Shown here in pieces: positions 1-8,912 of a DNA stretch of 64,000 nt. The translations under genes and the position numbers were made by a program. The stretch is from Pseudoduganella rivuli (GTDB lineage: Bacteria; Pseudomonadota; Gammaproteobacteria; Burkholderiales; Burkholderiaceae_D): assembly GCF_009674485.1 (NCBI RefSeq), contig NZ_WKJJ01000007.1:248001-312000 (forward strand), read 5' to 3'. A model generated the notes under the pieces. That model was not told where the DNA came from. It worked only from the letters and a program-made list of their open reading frames with translations, and searched no databases. Every line of letters starts with the position of its first letter. The stretch's first letter is position 1.

Positions 1-2
1 CG

Positions 3-2126
3 CTGCTGGGCGCGCTGGCCGCCGCTGCGGCCTGGGTCGCCACGGAGCGCTTCGCGCCACGGCTGCTGGGCGACACCATTGGCTATGGCCTGTATCCGTC
101 GCCGCTGCTGCGCCAGGCCGCCGACGTGGGCGGTGGTGCGGGCCTGACCTTGCTGCTGTTGCTGTGCAACGAAGGCATGGCGGCCGCGTATGCGCGGCGC
201 AAGGAGGGCCGGCGCGCGCTGGCTGCGCCGTTAGCTTGCGCGGCGCTGGCGCCGCTGCTGCTCGCGCTGTATGGCTGGACCGCGCTGCAAGGCGAACCGG
301 TGGCGGCGGGCAAGCCGCTGCGCATGGGATTAATCCAGGCCAACATGGCCGACTATGAAAGCCAGCGCCGGGAAAAGGGCGCCTACGGCGTGGTGCGCGA
401 CGTGCTGGACCGCCATTTCGCCATGAGCTATGACGCCATCGAACGGCAGCGCGCGGAAGCCGTGCTGTGGTCGGAAACCGCGTATCCCACCACGTTCGGC
501 CACCCGAAGAGCGAAGCGGGGGCGGAATTCGACCGTGAAATCCTCGCCAACGTGAACGCGGCCCGCGTGCCGTTCGTATTCGGCACCTATGACCGGGACG
601 GCGCCGGCGAATACAATGCCGCCGCGCTGGTGCAGCCGGAAACGGGCTTGCTGGGCTTTTACCGCAAGACCCGGCTGTTTCCGCTGACGGAATACGTGCC
701 GTCGTGGCTGGACGGCCCGGTGGTGCGCCGCCTGATGCCCTGGGCCGGCAACTGGCAGCCAGGCAACGGCGCCCGCGTGTTGCCGCTGCGCCTGGCCGAC
801 GGCCGCGAAGTGCCCGTGCTGCCGCTGATCTGCCGCGACGATACGGACCCGGGACTGGCGCTGGACGGCGCCCGCCTGGGCGCGCAAGTGATCCTCACCA
901 TGTCCAACGATTCGTGGTTCAGCATGGACCCGCAAGGGGCGAAGCTGCACCAGGCGGTGGCGGCGTTCCGCAGCATCGAGACGCGGTTGCCGCAATTCCG
1001 CGTCACCACCAATGGCTACAGCGCCGCCATCGATGCGGCCGGCACGGTACTGGCGGGCACGCCGATGGGCGAACCGGCGCTGGTGATCGCCGACATGCCG
1101 GTGCGCCAGCCCAAGCCCACGTTGATGGTGCGTTGGGGCGACTGGGTCGGACTGGCCGGCGGCGGCTTCCTGCTGTTGCTGGCCATGTTGGCCATCCTGC
1201 CGGCGCCGCGTACGCAGGCGCAATCGCACGCAAAAGCCCAGGCCGGATCAGTGGATGATTCGGTGCCCGCCGCCATGGCATTCCCGGCCACGGCCGCGAT
1301 ACTGCCGCCGGCCGCCCGCGCGGTGTCGGGCTTGCTGCGCGCCGTTGCGCGTGCAGGCTTGCTGGCCATGTGCGTGGCGCTGTTGCTGGACGAATCGTTG
1401 CGCACGCACACGCTGGCGCAGATCCGCCTGTTCGCCGTGCTGTTCCTCGTGCCGGAAGCCATCGCCTGGTGCCTGCTGCGTGCGTTTGCCGCGCAAGTCT
1501 CGGTCGGTAATGGCCGGCTGCTGGTGGAGCGGGGGACGCTGCGGATGGAAATGGCGCTGGGCGAAATCGTCGCGGTCCAGCCATGGCGCCTGCCGGCGCC
1601 AGGCCCGGGTTTGACCCTGAAGCTGGCGCCGGGCCGCCAATGGCGTTACGGGCTGGCGCTGTCCAATCCCGCCGGTTTCGCCGCGGCGCTGGCGGCCGCC
1701 GGCGGCCCGGCAGTGGTGGACGGGCGGCGCAGGGTGATGGATGTCTATGCGCAGGCACGCTCGGCATTGCGGCGCTGGGCGCTGGACAGTCCGCTGGCGA
1801 AATTCGTCGCGCTGCCGCTGGTGCTGGCGGTGCCGGCCTTCCACCTGCACCAGCACATCGCATTCGGCAGCGCGCTGGGCGAGTACTACACGTTCGGCCT
1901 GAAAGCGTACGCCAGCGCGTTTGCGCTGTGGTGGGCCGCGTGGACGATCGGCGTGGTGCTGTGCGCGGCGCTGTTGCGCACCGGGATCGAAGCGGTGACG
2001 TTGATGGCGGCGTTGCTGCGGCCCGGCCAGGCGGCCGGCATCCGCAGCGGCATGGAGCGGGCCGGCCACGCGGCGCTGTACCTGGGGTTGCCGGCCTGGC
2101 TGTTGTTGAATATCTACCGGGCCTGA
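3..2126 (+). CDS. Apolipoprotein N-acyltransferase (Lnt)-like membrane protein, 5' end outside window
   Basis: This frame is open from the first bases, so the start lies upstream; 707 residues are visible. The hydrophobic N-terminal part and the carbon-nitrogen hydrolase (nitrilase) domain resemble Lnt, which transfers a third acyl chain to lipoproteins in the inner membrane. Candidate triad residues in visible numbering are Glu158 (WSETAYP), Lys222 (YRKTRLFP) and Cys277 (PLICRDD). The residues after the Cys are RDD rather than the usual YE of Lnt. After about residue 380 there is an extension unlike standard Lnt: an Ala-rich linker, two hydrophobic segments, a short beta-rich PH-like stretch and two further membrane segments. 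The extension and altered Cys context make a specialised Lnt paralogue plausible. The 3' end overlaps the convergent TetR-like gene by 13 bp. Confidence 0.8.
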   Translation: MLGALAAAAAWVATERFAPRLLGDTIGYGLYPSPLLRQAADVGGGAGLTLLLLLCNEGMAAAYARRKEGRRALAAPLACAALAPLLLALYGWTALQGEPVAAGKPLRMGLIQANMADYESQRREKGAYGVVRDVLDRHFAMSYDAIERQRAEAVLWSETAYPTTFGHPKSEAGAEFDREILANVNAARVPFVFGTYDRDGAGEYNAAALVQPETGLLGFYRKTRLFPLTEYVPSWLDGPVVRRLMPWAGNWQPGNGARVLPLRLADGREVPVLPLICRDDTDPGLALDGARLGAQVILTMSNDSWFSMDPQGAKLHQAVAAFRSIETRLPQFRVTTNGYSAAIDAAGTVLAGTPMGEPALVIADMPVRQPKPTLMVRWGDWVGLAGGGFLLLLAMLAILPAPRTQAQSHAKAQAGSVDDSVPAAMAFPATAAILPPAARAVSGLLRAVARAGLLAMCVALLLDESLRTHTLAQIRLFAVLFLVPEAIAWCLLRAFAAQVSVGNGRLLVERGTLRMEMALGEIVAVQPWRLPAPGPGLTLKLAPGRQWRYGLALSNPAGFAAALAAAGGPAVVDGRRRVMDVYAQARSALRRWALDSPLAKFVALPLVLAVPAFHLHQHIAFGSALGEYYTFGLKAYASAFALWWAAWTIGVVLCAALLRTGIEAVTLMAALLRPGQAAGIRSGMERAGHAALYLGLPAWLLLNIYRA

Positions 2127-2998
2127 CTCTCCACCGCGCCGTACGGCGCGCCCGCCATCAGCCACTCCGGCCAGTGGAAATGCACGGCGCAAGGGGCGGG
2201 GCCCAGGCGCCGGGGCGTTGTGGCGGTGGTGCACACGGTACGCGCGGGGCGGACAGTGGCGCGGCAGTGGCGCGCCAGCAAGCCCTCCATGCCGCAGCAC
2301 GCCCGTTCCGCCAGTGCGTCGCCATCGGCGCCTTGGCGGTCGCGGCGGATGTCGTGCAGCAGCGCCGCCAGCGCGTTCAGCAATACCAGGCAATCGCTGT
2401 CCGCCGCCAGTTCGCCGCGCGCCTGCGCGCCCCGCAATTCGCCCAGCAATGCGCTGCGCCAGCGCGACCGGCCCAGTTCCAGCGCCGCCACCACCTTGTC
2501 GGGCAGGCGGTGGTAGACCGTGGCGGCGGGATCGGCATACGGCGAGAAGGCGCCATCGGCGGCTATCCAGCGCGCCGCGCCTTCGAACATGCGGCGCAGC
2601 CGGGGCATGCCGGGCGGATCTTCGTGGGCGCGCCACACCACGGCCGCGTGGTATTCGCGCTCATACCAGTCCGCCGCCTGCAATTGCGCGGCTGCCACGC
2701 TGCGCACCTGCAAATACGTGGCGGTACGGCTGGCGTGCATTTCGTCGGCCAGCCGTGCAATCGTGATGGACGACAGGCCGCTGCGCCGGGCGATGGCCAG
2801 CGCCGCCATCGCCTGCGCGTCGGTGGCGCCGGACTCCGGCTTCGCCCGCTGCGCGGCGCCGTCAAATAAATGGCGCAAGTCGGCGGGGGCGGGTGGCGGC
2901 GATTGCACGCCGCGCCGTTGTTGCAGCCAGGCGCGTACAGCCTCCTTGCCGCCGGGCGCTGGCGTTGACGCCGGTGTTGGCGTGCCGGCGTCCATCAT
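2114..2998 (-). CDS. TetR-like transcriptional regulator
   Basis: This 294-residue protein has a TetR-type helix-turn-helix around residues 60-95 (GLSSITIARLADEMHASRTA), preceded by a Pro/Ala-rich N-terminal tail and followed by an all-helical ligand-binding-type region. Its ATG overlaps the TGA of the upstream dehydrogenase gene as ATGA, so the two are probably translationally coupled. A second ATG follows immediately. It is the last gene of the leftward lipid operon that begins with the acyl-CoA ligase, and TetR proteins in such settings often sense acyl-CoAs. That role here is inference. The C-terminal tail is Cys/His-containing and runs into the convergent lnt-like gene. Confidence 0.72.
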   Translation of the reverse strand: MMDAGTPTPASTPAPGGKEAVRAWLQQRRGVQSPPPAPADLRHLFDGAAQRAKPESGATDAQAMAALAIARRSGLSSITIARLADEMHASRTATYLQVRSVAAAQLQAADWYEREYHAAVVWRAHEDPPGMPRLRRMFEGAARWIAADGAFSPYADPAATVYHRLPDKVVAALELGRSRWRSALLGELRGAQARGELAADSDCLVLLNALAALLHDIRRDRQGADGDALAERACCGMEGLLARHCRATVRPARTVCTTATTPRRLGPAPCAVHFHWPEWLMAGAPYGAVESQAR

Positions 2999-3831
2999 GC
3001 CTCCCGCACCTGCAGCGATTCGGTCAGCATCGCGCCGAATTCCAGGCTGCCGACGGCGGTCTGGCCGCCATCCATCGGCAGCACGGCGCCATTGATGTAA
3101 TCGGCCGCGCCGCTGGCCAGGAACAGCGCCAGCGCCGCCACTTCGTCGCGGTTGCCGGCGCGGCCCGACGGGATGCTGCGCAACAGCCTGGTCCAGCTGC
3201 GTTCGCCGTCCGGCGCCAGGCGGCGCATGCCTTCCGTATCGGCCACCGGTCCCGGCGCAATGCCGACGCAACGGATGCCAAGCGGCCCCCATTCGATGGC
3301 CAGCGTGCGGATCAGCATGTCGATGCCCGCCTTGGCGGCGCAGACGTGGCTTTGCGTGGCCGTGGGCAGGCGCGACTGGATGGCGGAAATCGCCATCACC
3401 AGCGCGCCGGGTTTGGGCAGGTATTCGAACGCCGCGTGCGCCGTATTGAAGGTGCCGATCAAGTCGATGTCGATGACGGTGCGGAATCCCTTGGCCGTCA
3501 TGCCGGCGGCCGGGGCGACGAAATTGCCCGCCGCGCCGGCAATCACGATGTCGATCGGTCCGAACGCGGCGTGGGTTTGCTGGCACGCCTGTGCGATCTG
3601 CTCGTGGTCGCGCACGTCGGCCGACAGGCCCATGGCGCGGCCGCCGTCTTCGCGGATCGCCGCGGCCGCCCGTTCCGCCTTGTCGTAGTCGCGGCCGACA
3701 ATGGCGACCGCCGCGCCGGCGGCGGCAAACACTTCGGCGATGCGCTGGTTGATGCCGCTGCCGCCGCCGGTAATCAGTGCGGTCTTGCCGGCCAACAGGC
3801 CCGGGGCAAAGATGTCGAGAATCGATTTCAT
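2995..3831 (-). CDS. Short-chain dehydrogenase, peroxisomal-type 2,4-dienoyl-CoA reductase (DECR2-like)
   Basis: This 278-residue Rossmann-fold oxidoreductase has the nucleotide-binding motif TGGGSGINQ near residues 21-29, with Asn in place of the last Gly. Similarity to eukaryotic DECR2 is striking in GAAGNFVAPA, IDIDLIGTFN, AIEWGPLGIR and APGPVADTEGMRRL. The usual YxxxK motif reads VCAAK, so the catalytic Tyr is absent, as is typical of DECR2-type reductases, while the Lys is kept. The expected reaction is NADPH-dependent reduction of 2,4-dienoyl-CoA during beta-oxidation of unsaturated fatty acids. The ATG follows GGAACATCC. It lies 92 bp after the lipase gene and overlaps the TetR-like gene by four bases. 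The lipase and acyl-CoA ligase neighbours support the role. Confidence 0.84.
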   Translation of the reverse strand: MKSILDIFAPGLLAGKTALITGGGSGINQRIAEVFAAAGAAVAIVGRDYDKAERAAAAIREDGGRAMGLSADVRDHEQIAQACQQTHAAFGPIDIVIAGAAGNFVAPAAGMTAKGFRTVIDIDLIGTFNTAHAAFEYLPKPGALVMAISAIQSRLPTATQSHVCAAKAGIDMLIRTLAIEWGPLGIRCVGIAPGPVADTEGMRRLAPDGERSWTRLLRSIPSGRAGNRDEVAALALFLASGAADYINGAVLPMDGGQTAVGSLEFGAMLTESLQVREA

Positions 3832-3923
3832 GGATGTTCCATTCGATGTGAAAGCGCAGGGTGCACGCTGCCCGGCGCCGCATGGCGCCAGGGCAAACCC
3901 CTGCGTGGAAGATTACGAGCGCT

Positions 3924-4796
3924 TCAACCCGTGACGCGGTCGAGCCACGCCACCAGGTTGGCGATGACTTCGGCGCGGTTGGTTTCGTTCAGCACTTCAT
4001 GGCGCGCGCCGCCGTAGACGTGGGTCGACACGTCGGCCATGCCGGCCGCGCGCAGCCGCCGCACCAGCGGGTCGAACCAGTCCAGCATGCCGTTGACGGG
4101 ATCGTGGTCGCCCGTGAACAGGTACAGCGGCAACTCTTTCGGCAGGCGGGCCAGCTGTTCCGGCAGCGCCGTGCTGTTGCCGGTGTCGAAGATGGATAAC
4201 AGCGACGGCAACGTCAGCGCGAAGCCGCACAGCGGGTCGGCCACGTAGGCGGCCGGCACGGCTGGATCGCGGCTGAGCCAGTCGACGCCGGTGGCGGGGT
4301 TGGCCACCGTGGCGTTCGCGCTTTCCACGGTCCAGCCGGAAATGCGGGGATCGAGCATTTCCAGCGCCGTCGTGCCGGACAGGGCGCAGCCGTCGAGCAG
4401 CGATCCATGCTCGGGCAGGTAAATTTGCGCCGCCATCGACCCCATGCTGTGCGCCAGCATCAGCACGGGCAGGCCGGGATGGTTATCGCGCACATGGCGC
4501 GTGACGACCGCCATGTCGTCCACCAGTCCCTGGAAGCCGCGCGGGCCGAAGTCGCCCAGGCTGCCGTCGTCCAGCGCGGCCGGGCCATGGCCCCGGTGCT
4601 CGCTGGCGTACACGGTGTAGCCGGCGGCATTGAGCGCGTGCGCCACGTGGGCATAGCGGGCAGAATGCTCGGCCATGCCGTGGACGATTTGCACCGCGCC
4701 CCGTACGCCGGCGTTGCCGGTGCCGTTGGCCGGCCAGTGCAGGCAATGGATGAGATGGCCGTCGGCGGCGGGCAGCGTGAAGCGGCGTGGTTCCAT
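3924..4796 (-). CDS. Alpha/beta hydrolase, monoacylglycerol lipase family
   Basis: This 290-residue serine hydrolase has an HGMAEHSARY oxyanion-region motif near the N-terminus, the lid-preceding SEHRGHG motif, the nucleophile elbow AHSMGS, the acid region FTGDHDPVNG and the catalytic His in GGARHEVLNE. This is the hydrolase-4 / monoglyceride lipase pattern. No signal peptide is visible, so it probably acts in the cytoplasm on monoacylglycerol, lysophospholipid or another ester. The ATG was chosen because the family's N-terminus begins there; the frame is open further upstream but into the TonB receptor gene. It lies 17 bp after that receptor and 92 bp before the dienoyl-CoA reductase. Confidence 0.87.
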   Translation of the reverse strand: MEPRRFTLPAADGHLIHCLHWPANGTGNAGVRGAVQIVHGMAEHSARYAHVAHALNAAGYTVYASEHRGHGPAALDDGSLGDFGPRGFQGLVDDMAVVTRHVRDNHPGLPVLMLAHSMGSMAAQIYLPEHGSLLDGCALSGTTALEMLDPRISGWTVESANATVANPATGVDWLSRDPAVPAAYVADPLCGFALTLPSLLSIFDTGNSTALPEQLARLPKELPLYLFTGDHDPVNGMLDWFDPLVRRLRAAGMADVSTHVYGGARHEVLNETNRAEVIANLVAWLDRVTG

Positions 4797-4813
4797 GTTG
4801 CTCTCCCGGTGAG

Positions 4814-7012
4814 TTAATAACGCACGGTGATGTCGATGCCGTAGCGGCGCGGATACGGAATCGTCGTGAAGCGGGTCTGCGACGTCGGATCGAGCACCAG
4901 CCCGGCCGGATTGCGGTTGTCGGTCAGGTTCTTGCCATAGACAGCGTACTCCACCTTCTTCGATGGCGACAACAATCCGATGCGGGCCGACACGTCGCGG
5001 CTTGGCGCCACGCGCGAACGCGGTTCGTTGGTGGCCAGGAAGTACTGGTCGCCGATCCACGTGGCGTCGCCGTGCAGGCTGAGCGTGTAACCTTCCACCG
5101 GCACGCTGTAGTCGGCGCCGATATTGAAGGTGTGGCGGGGCGCTTCGATCATCTGCTTGCCGGACAGGTCGGCGCCGTTCAGCAGCAAGCGTTTATAGGT
5201 GCCGTTCAGCAGGCCGAGGTTGGCGGACAGGCGCAAGTCGCGCGTCGCTTGCAGCACGGCTTCCAGTTCCGCACCCGTGATGCGCGACTGGCCGGCGTTG
5301 ACCAGTTGCTGGGTGCCGATCCCCACCACGTTGAGGAATTGCTGGCTCTTGAAGTTGTAGCGGAACGCCGTCAGGTTCAGCGTCAGGCGGCGGTCCAGCA
5401 TTTGCGACTTGACGCCGCCTTCGAACGCGTTCAGGTATTCCGGCCGCGCCACGTTCAAGTCCGACGCATTGGTCAGCGCGCCGCCGTTAAAGGCGCTGCT
5501 GCGGTAGCCGCGCGCATAGTGGCCATACACCATCACGTCGCGCGACAGCTTGGCATTCATGCCCAGGCGTCCGGTCGGCTTGCGGTCGTCGTAGCCCAGT
5601 TCCGGCTGCACGGGAATCACGGGCGTCACGCGAAAATCCCGCAACCGGCCCTTGTCGCTGGTATAGCGTACGCCGCCATACATCGATACCGTGTCGCTGA
5701 AATCATAGGTGCCGTCGATGTACAGCGCATACGAGCGGCGCTGCTGGTGGTATTGCTGGTTCAGGATCGGCAGCACGGGCGGGCCGCCGAAGATCGTGTA
5801 CGTGGTGCCGATATCGACGTCGTCGCGCTGGTGATAGGCGCCCGCGATGAATTGCAGCGGGCCGTCGAATGCCGTGGTAAAGCGCAAGTCCTGGCTGAAT
5901 TCGTGCGTGTTGGTGCGGAAATCGATGTGCAGCAGCGGATCGATGGTGCCGTCCGCGTCGACCAGGTTGACGAAGCGCCCGTTGAGGAACGACGTGATGG
6001 ACGTGATGGTGCCCAGTTCCGTGCGTTTGTTGAGCGTCAGGTAGCCGCCGCTGCCGCGCACGGTGATGTCGCCGGAGCGATCGGTGGCCACTTCATCGTC
6101 GGCCAGCCGCTTGCCCGTGTACGGGTTGATGCGCGGGTCCTTGCCGTTGGCGTTCAGGCCATTGGCGGCCAGGCCCGTGTTGGTGGCGCCGATCGCATAC
6201 GGATTGTTGTTGACGGCCCACAGGCGCAAGGTGCCGGTCAGGCCGTCTTCATCCTTGTAACCCAGGGTCAGGCGTGCGGCCTTGCGGTCGATGTTCGACA
6301 GGTCGTGCCCGGCCGGATTGACGTTGTGGATATAGCCGTCCGAATGCGCGCCGGTAAAGGCAAAGCGGGCCGTCAACCGGTTGTCGACCAGCGGCATTTC
6401 CACCATGCCTTTCGCTTCGCGGTAGCCGTTGCTGCCCACGCCCAGGGTCAGTTCCCCCTGCTGGCGGAACGTGGGGCGCTTCGAGATGAAGTTCACGGCG
6501 CCGGCCGTGGTGTTCTTGCCGAACAAGGTGCCTTGCGGCCCCCGCAGCACTTCGACCCGTTCGACGTCGAAGATCTGCGCGCCGCCCAGGTATTGGGCGC
6601 CGACATACACTTCGTCAAAAAAGGCGCCGGTCGGCGAAATCGCGTTCAGGTTGAATTCGGACGTGGAAATGCCGCGCATGGAAAACTTCGGCTGCGATTC
6701 GTCGCCCAGGTTCGACACGCGCAGGTTGGGCACCAGGCGGGCGATTTCCGTGCCGGTGTCGATCTTTGATTTCGACAAGGTTTGCGCATTCATGACGCTG
6801 ACGGACAGCGGCACGTCCTGCAGCACCTGTTCGCGCTTGAGCGCCGTGACCACCACGCGGTTGATGTCGGGCGCCGCGTCGGCCTCCGCGGCTTTGGCGG
6901 TTGCAGGGGAGGCCGGCGCCGCGGCTTGCGGTTCGCCTTGTTCCTGTGCGTGGGCCGGCAAGGTCATGCCCAGCAGCGCCACTGCGCCGATGATCCCGTT
7001 GGTGTAGTTCAT
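4814..7012 (-). CDS. TonB-dependent outer-membrane receptor in the lipid operon
   Basis: This 732-residue protein starts with a signal peptide cleaved after about residue 22 (TLPAHAQ). A TonB-box-like segment (NRVVVTA) is followed by a plug domain containing VPLSVSVM, PKFSMRGIS and VEVLRGPQGTLFGKNTTAG, then a 22-strand-type beta-barrel ending in an aromatic residue (DITVRY). Such receptors import large or hydrophobic ligands across the outer membrane using TonB energy. The substrate cannot be read from sequence. Its place between an acyl-CoA ligase (45 bp upstream) and a lipase (17 bp downstream) suggests an acyl-containing ligand rather than iron; this is inference. An SD-like AAGGAGAC precedes the ATG. 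Confidence 0.93.
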   Translation of the reverse strand: MNYTNGIIGAVALLGMTLPAHAQEQGEPQAAAPASPATAKAAEADAAPDINRVVVTALKREQVLQDVPLSVSVMNAQTLSKSKIDTGTEIARLVPNLRVSNLGDESQPKFSMRGISTSEFNLNAISPTGAFFDEVYVGAQYLGGAQIFDVERVEVLRGPQGTLFGKNTTAGAVNFISKRPTFRQQGELTLGVGSNGYREAKGMVEMPLVDNRLTARFAFTGAHSDGYIHNVNPAGHDLSNIDRKAARLTLGYKDEDGLTGTLRLWAVNNNPYAIGATNTGLAANGLNANGKDPRINPYTGKRLADDEVATDRSGDITVRGSGGYLTLNKRTELGTITSITSFLNGRFVNLVDADGTIDPLLHIDFRTNTHEFSQDLRFTTAFDGPLQFIAGAYHQRDDVDIGTTYTIFGGPPVLPILNQQYHQQRRSYALYIDGTYDFSDTVSMYGGVRYTSDKGRLRDFRVTPVIPVQPELGYDDRKPTGRLGMNAKLSRDVMVYGHYARGYRSSAFNGGALTNASDLNVARPEYLNAFEGGVKSQMLDRRLTLNLTAFRYNFKSQQFLNVVGIGTQQLVNAGQSRITGAELEAVLQATRDLRLSANLGLLNGTYKRLLLNGADLSGKQMIEAPRHTFNIGADYSVPVEGYTLSLHGDATWIGDQYFLATNEPRSRVAPSRDVSARIGLLSPSKKVEYAVYGKNLTDNRNPAGLVLDPTSQTRFTTIPYPRRYGIDITVRY

Positions 7013-7057
7013 TGTTGTCTCCTTGGTTGTTATGGGTAATGCGTGCTGCGGTTGGTA

Positions 7058-8719
7058 TCAGTGGCGCACCGGCGTGGCGGCCAGCAAGTGATCGCGGAAC
7101 TGGTGGCGCAATTGCAGTTTCAAGACTTTGCCGGTGGGGCCGAGCGGCAATTGCGGCACCACCAGCACGTCGTCCGGCACCCACCAGCGCGGCACCTTGT
7201 GCTCGAACAGCGCCAGCAGCGCGTCCCTGTCGATCGTGTGTCCCGGCCTGGCCACGACCACCAGCAACGGCCGCTCGTCCCATTTCGGGTGCGGCACGCC
7301 GATGCAGGCGGCCAGCGCCACGGCGGGTGAGGTCATGGCGATGTTTTCCAGGTCGATGGAGCCGATCCATTCGCCGCCCGACTTGATGACGTCCTTGCTG
7401 CGGTCCGTGATCGTGAGGTAGCCGTCCGGCGCCAGCCGCGCCATGTCGCCTGTCATGAACCAGCCATCCGTGCCGGCGCTGCCTGGCGGCTGGCCGAAGT
7501 AAGCATCGACCACCCACTGGCCCCGCACCATCAGGTGTCCCTGCGCCTTGCTGTCCCACGGCATCTCGGCGCCATCATCGTCGACGATCTTCAGGTCGAT
7601 GCCGAACAGCGGGCGGCCCTGCGTGCGCAGCACGGCGGTTTGCTGTTCCCGCGTCATGCCCTGGTGGTGCGCCTGCAACGTGCAGACCGTGGCCAGCGGC
7701 GACAGTTCCGTCATGCCGAACGCATGGATCACTTGCAGGCCCAGTTGCGACAAGCCATCCATCAGGTGCGGCGGGCACGTCGAGCCGCCGATGACGACAC
7801 GGGCGAAGGTGGAAAATGCGAGACCGTGTTCGCGCACGTGGTTCAGCAAACCCAGCCAGATGGTGGGCACGCCGGCGGCGAAGGTGACGCCTTCCTGTTC
7901 GCACAGGCCGTACAGGGCAGGGCCGTCCAGCGCGGGGCCGGGCAGCACCAGCTTGGCGCCCACCATCGGCGCCGCGTACGGCAAGCCCCACGCATTCACG
8001 TGGAACATCGGCACCACGGCCAGGATGCTGTCGCGGGCCGACAGGTTGAACGCATCCGGCGCGACGGAGGCCCACGCATGCAGCATCGTGGAGCGGTGCG
8101 AATACAGCACGCCCTTGGGATTGCCGGTGGTGCCGGACGTGTAGCACAGGCCGGCCGCGGCATCCTCGTCGAACACGGGCCAGTTGTATTCGTCGCCGTG
8201 CGGCGCCAGCCATTCCTCGTAGCTGGCCAGGTGGGGAATGCCATCGAGGTCGCCGCCGGCGCAGTGGTGGTCGAGCACGATGAAAGCCTGTACCTGCGGG
8301 CATTGCGGGACGATGGAACGCACCAGCGGCGCCATCGACCGCTCGAAGAACACGACCTTGTCGGCGGCGTCGTTGACGATGAACGCCAGCTGTTCCGCGT
8401 GCAGGCGGGGATTCATCGTGTGGCACACGGCGCCGATGCCGGTGATGCCGTAGTACAGTTCCAGGTGACGGTAGCCGTTCCACGCCAGCGTGCCGACCCT
8501 GTCGCCCATGCGCACGCCCAGCGCGCCCAGCGCGTTGGCCAGTTGGCGGCTGCGGCGGTGGCAATCGCGGTACGTGTAGCGGTGCCACATGCGGTCGTCG
8601 CCAAACGACACGATTTCGCGCTGGCCGAAATAGCGGTCGGCGTGGCGCAACAAGGAAGAGATCAGCAGCGGGCGCTGCATCATCTGGCCGGGAACGGGGC
8701 TGTGTCCTGCTGGGGGCAT
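7058..8719 (-). CDS. Medium/long-chain acyl-CoA ligase (AMP-forming)
   Basis: This 553-residue adenylate-forming enzyme has the P-loop motif CYTSGTTGNPKGVLYSHRS, the HAFGMTELSP A5 motif, the GWFMTGDMA / ITDRSKDVIKSGGEWI A7-A8 region and the catalytic Lys in GPTGKVLK near the C-terminus. It should activate a free fatty acid to acyl-CoA with ATP. The overall pattern (NPRLHAEQLAFIVNDA) is that of AlkK-type medium-chain ligases. I chose the ATG preceded by CAGGAGACAAC; an in-frame codon nine residues earlier lacks a ribosome site. It is the first gene of the five-gene leftward operon and is divergent from the AraC-type regulator. Confidence 0.92.
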   Translation of the reverse strand: MPPAGHSPVPGQMMQRPLLISSLLRHADRYFGQREIVSFGDDRMWHRYTYRDCHRRSRQLANALGALGVRMGDRVGTLAWNGYRHLELYYGITGIGAVCHTMNPRLHAEQLAFIVNDAADKVVFFERSMAPLVRSIVPQCPQVQAFIVLDHHCAGGDLDGIPHLASYEEWLAPHGDEYNWPVFDEDAAAGLCYTSGTTGNPKGVLYSHRSTMLHAWASVAPDAFNLSARDSILAVVPMFHVNAWGLPYAAPMVGAKLVLPGPALDGPALYGLCEQEGVTFAAGVPTIWLGLLNHVREHGLAFSTFARVVIGGSTCPPHLMDGLSQLGLQVIHAFGMTELSPLATVCTLQAHHQGMTREQQTAVLRTQGRPLFGIDLKIVDDDGAEMPWDSKAQGHLMVRGQWVVDAYFGQPPGSAGTDGWFMTGDMARLAPDGYLTITDRSKDVIKSGGEWIGSIDLENIAMTSPAVALAACIGVPHPKWDERPLLVVVARPGHTIDRDALLALFEHKVPRWWVPDDVLVVPQLPLGPTGKVLKLQLRHQFRDHLLAATPVRH

Positions 8720-8912
8720 TGTTGTCTCCTGGCGGCGGTGCAGCAAGGTTTGCTTTCGTGCCGCGCTGTTTCGGTTTAGTATTTATTTAGGGCACAAGCC
8801 GCTGCCCCATGGATTGCACTGTAGGGCCAGCGGATGTCCCCGGTCTTGCCCCGGCAAGCCAACAATTTGTCCGTGCGGGACATTGAGAGAATTTTGGAGA
8901 GAGCGGAACACG
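8720..8912. promoter_or_regulatory. Divergent intergenic region between acyl-CoA ligase and AraC-type regulator
   Basis: These 193 bp separate two divergently transcribed genes and must hold promoters for both. The part around 8760-8800 is AT-richer (TTTAGTATTTATTTAG), but I cannot define clear -35/-10 pairs. The AraC-family neighbour is the natural candidate to bind here. Confidence 0.5.

Noticed and set aside
1248..2636. Minus-strand open frame across the lnt-like gene
   Set aside because: High GC keeps several frames open; the translation is Arg/Gly/Ala-rich with no domain, while the plus strand has the Lnt-like protein.
3871..3891. GC-rich hairpin (CCCGGCGCC/GGCGCCAGGG) between dienoyl-CoA reductase and lipase genes as a terminator
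   Set aside because: No T-run follows on the minus strand and the genes look co-transcribed; short GC palindromes are common at this base composition.
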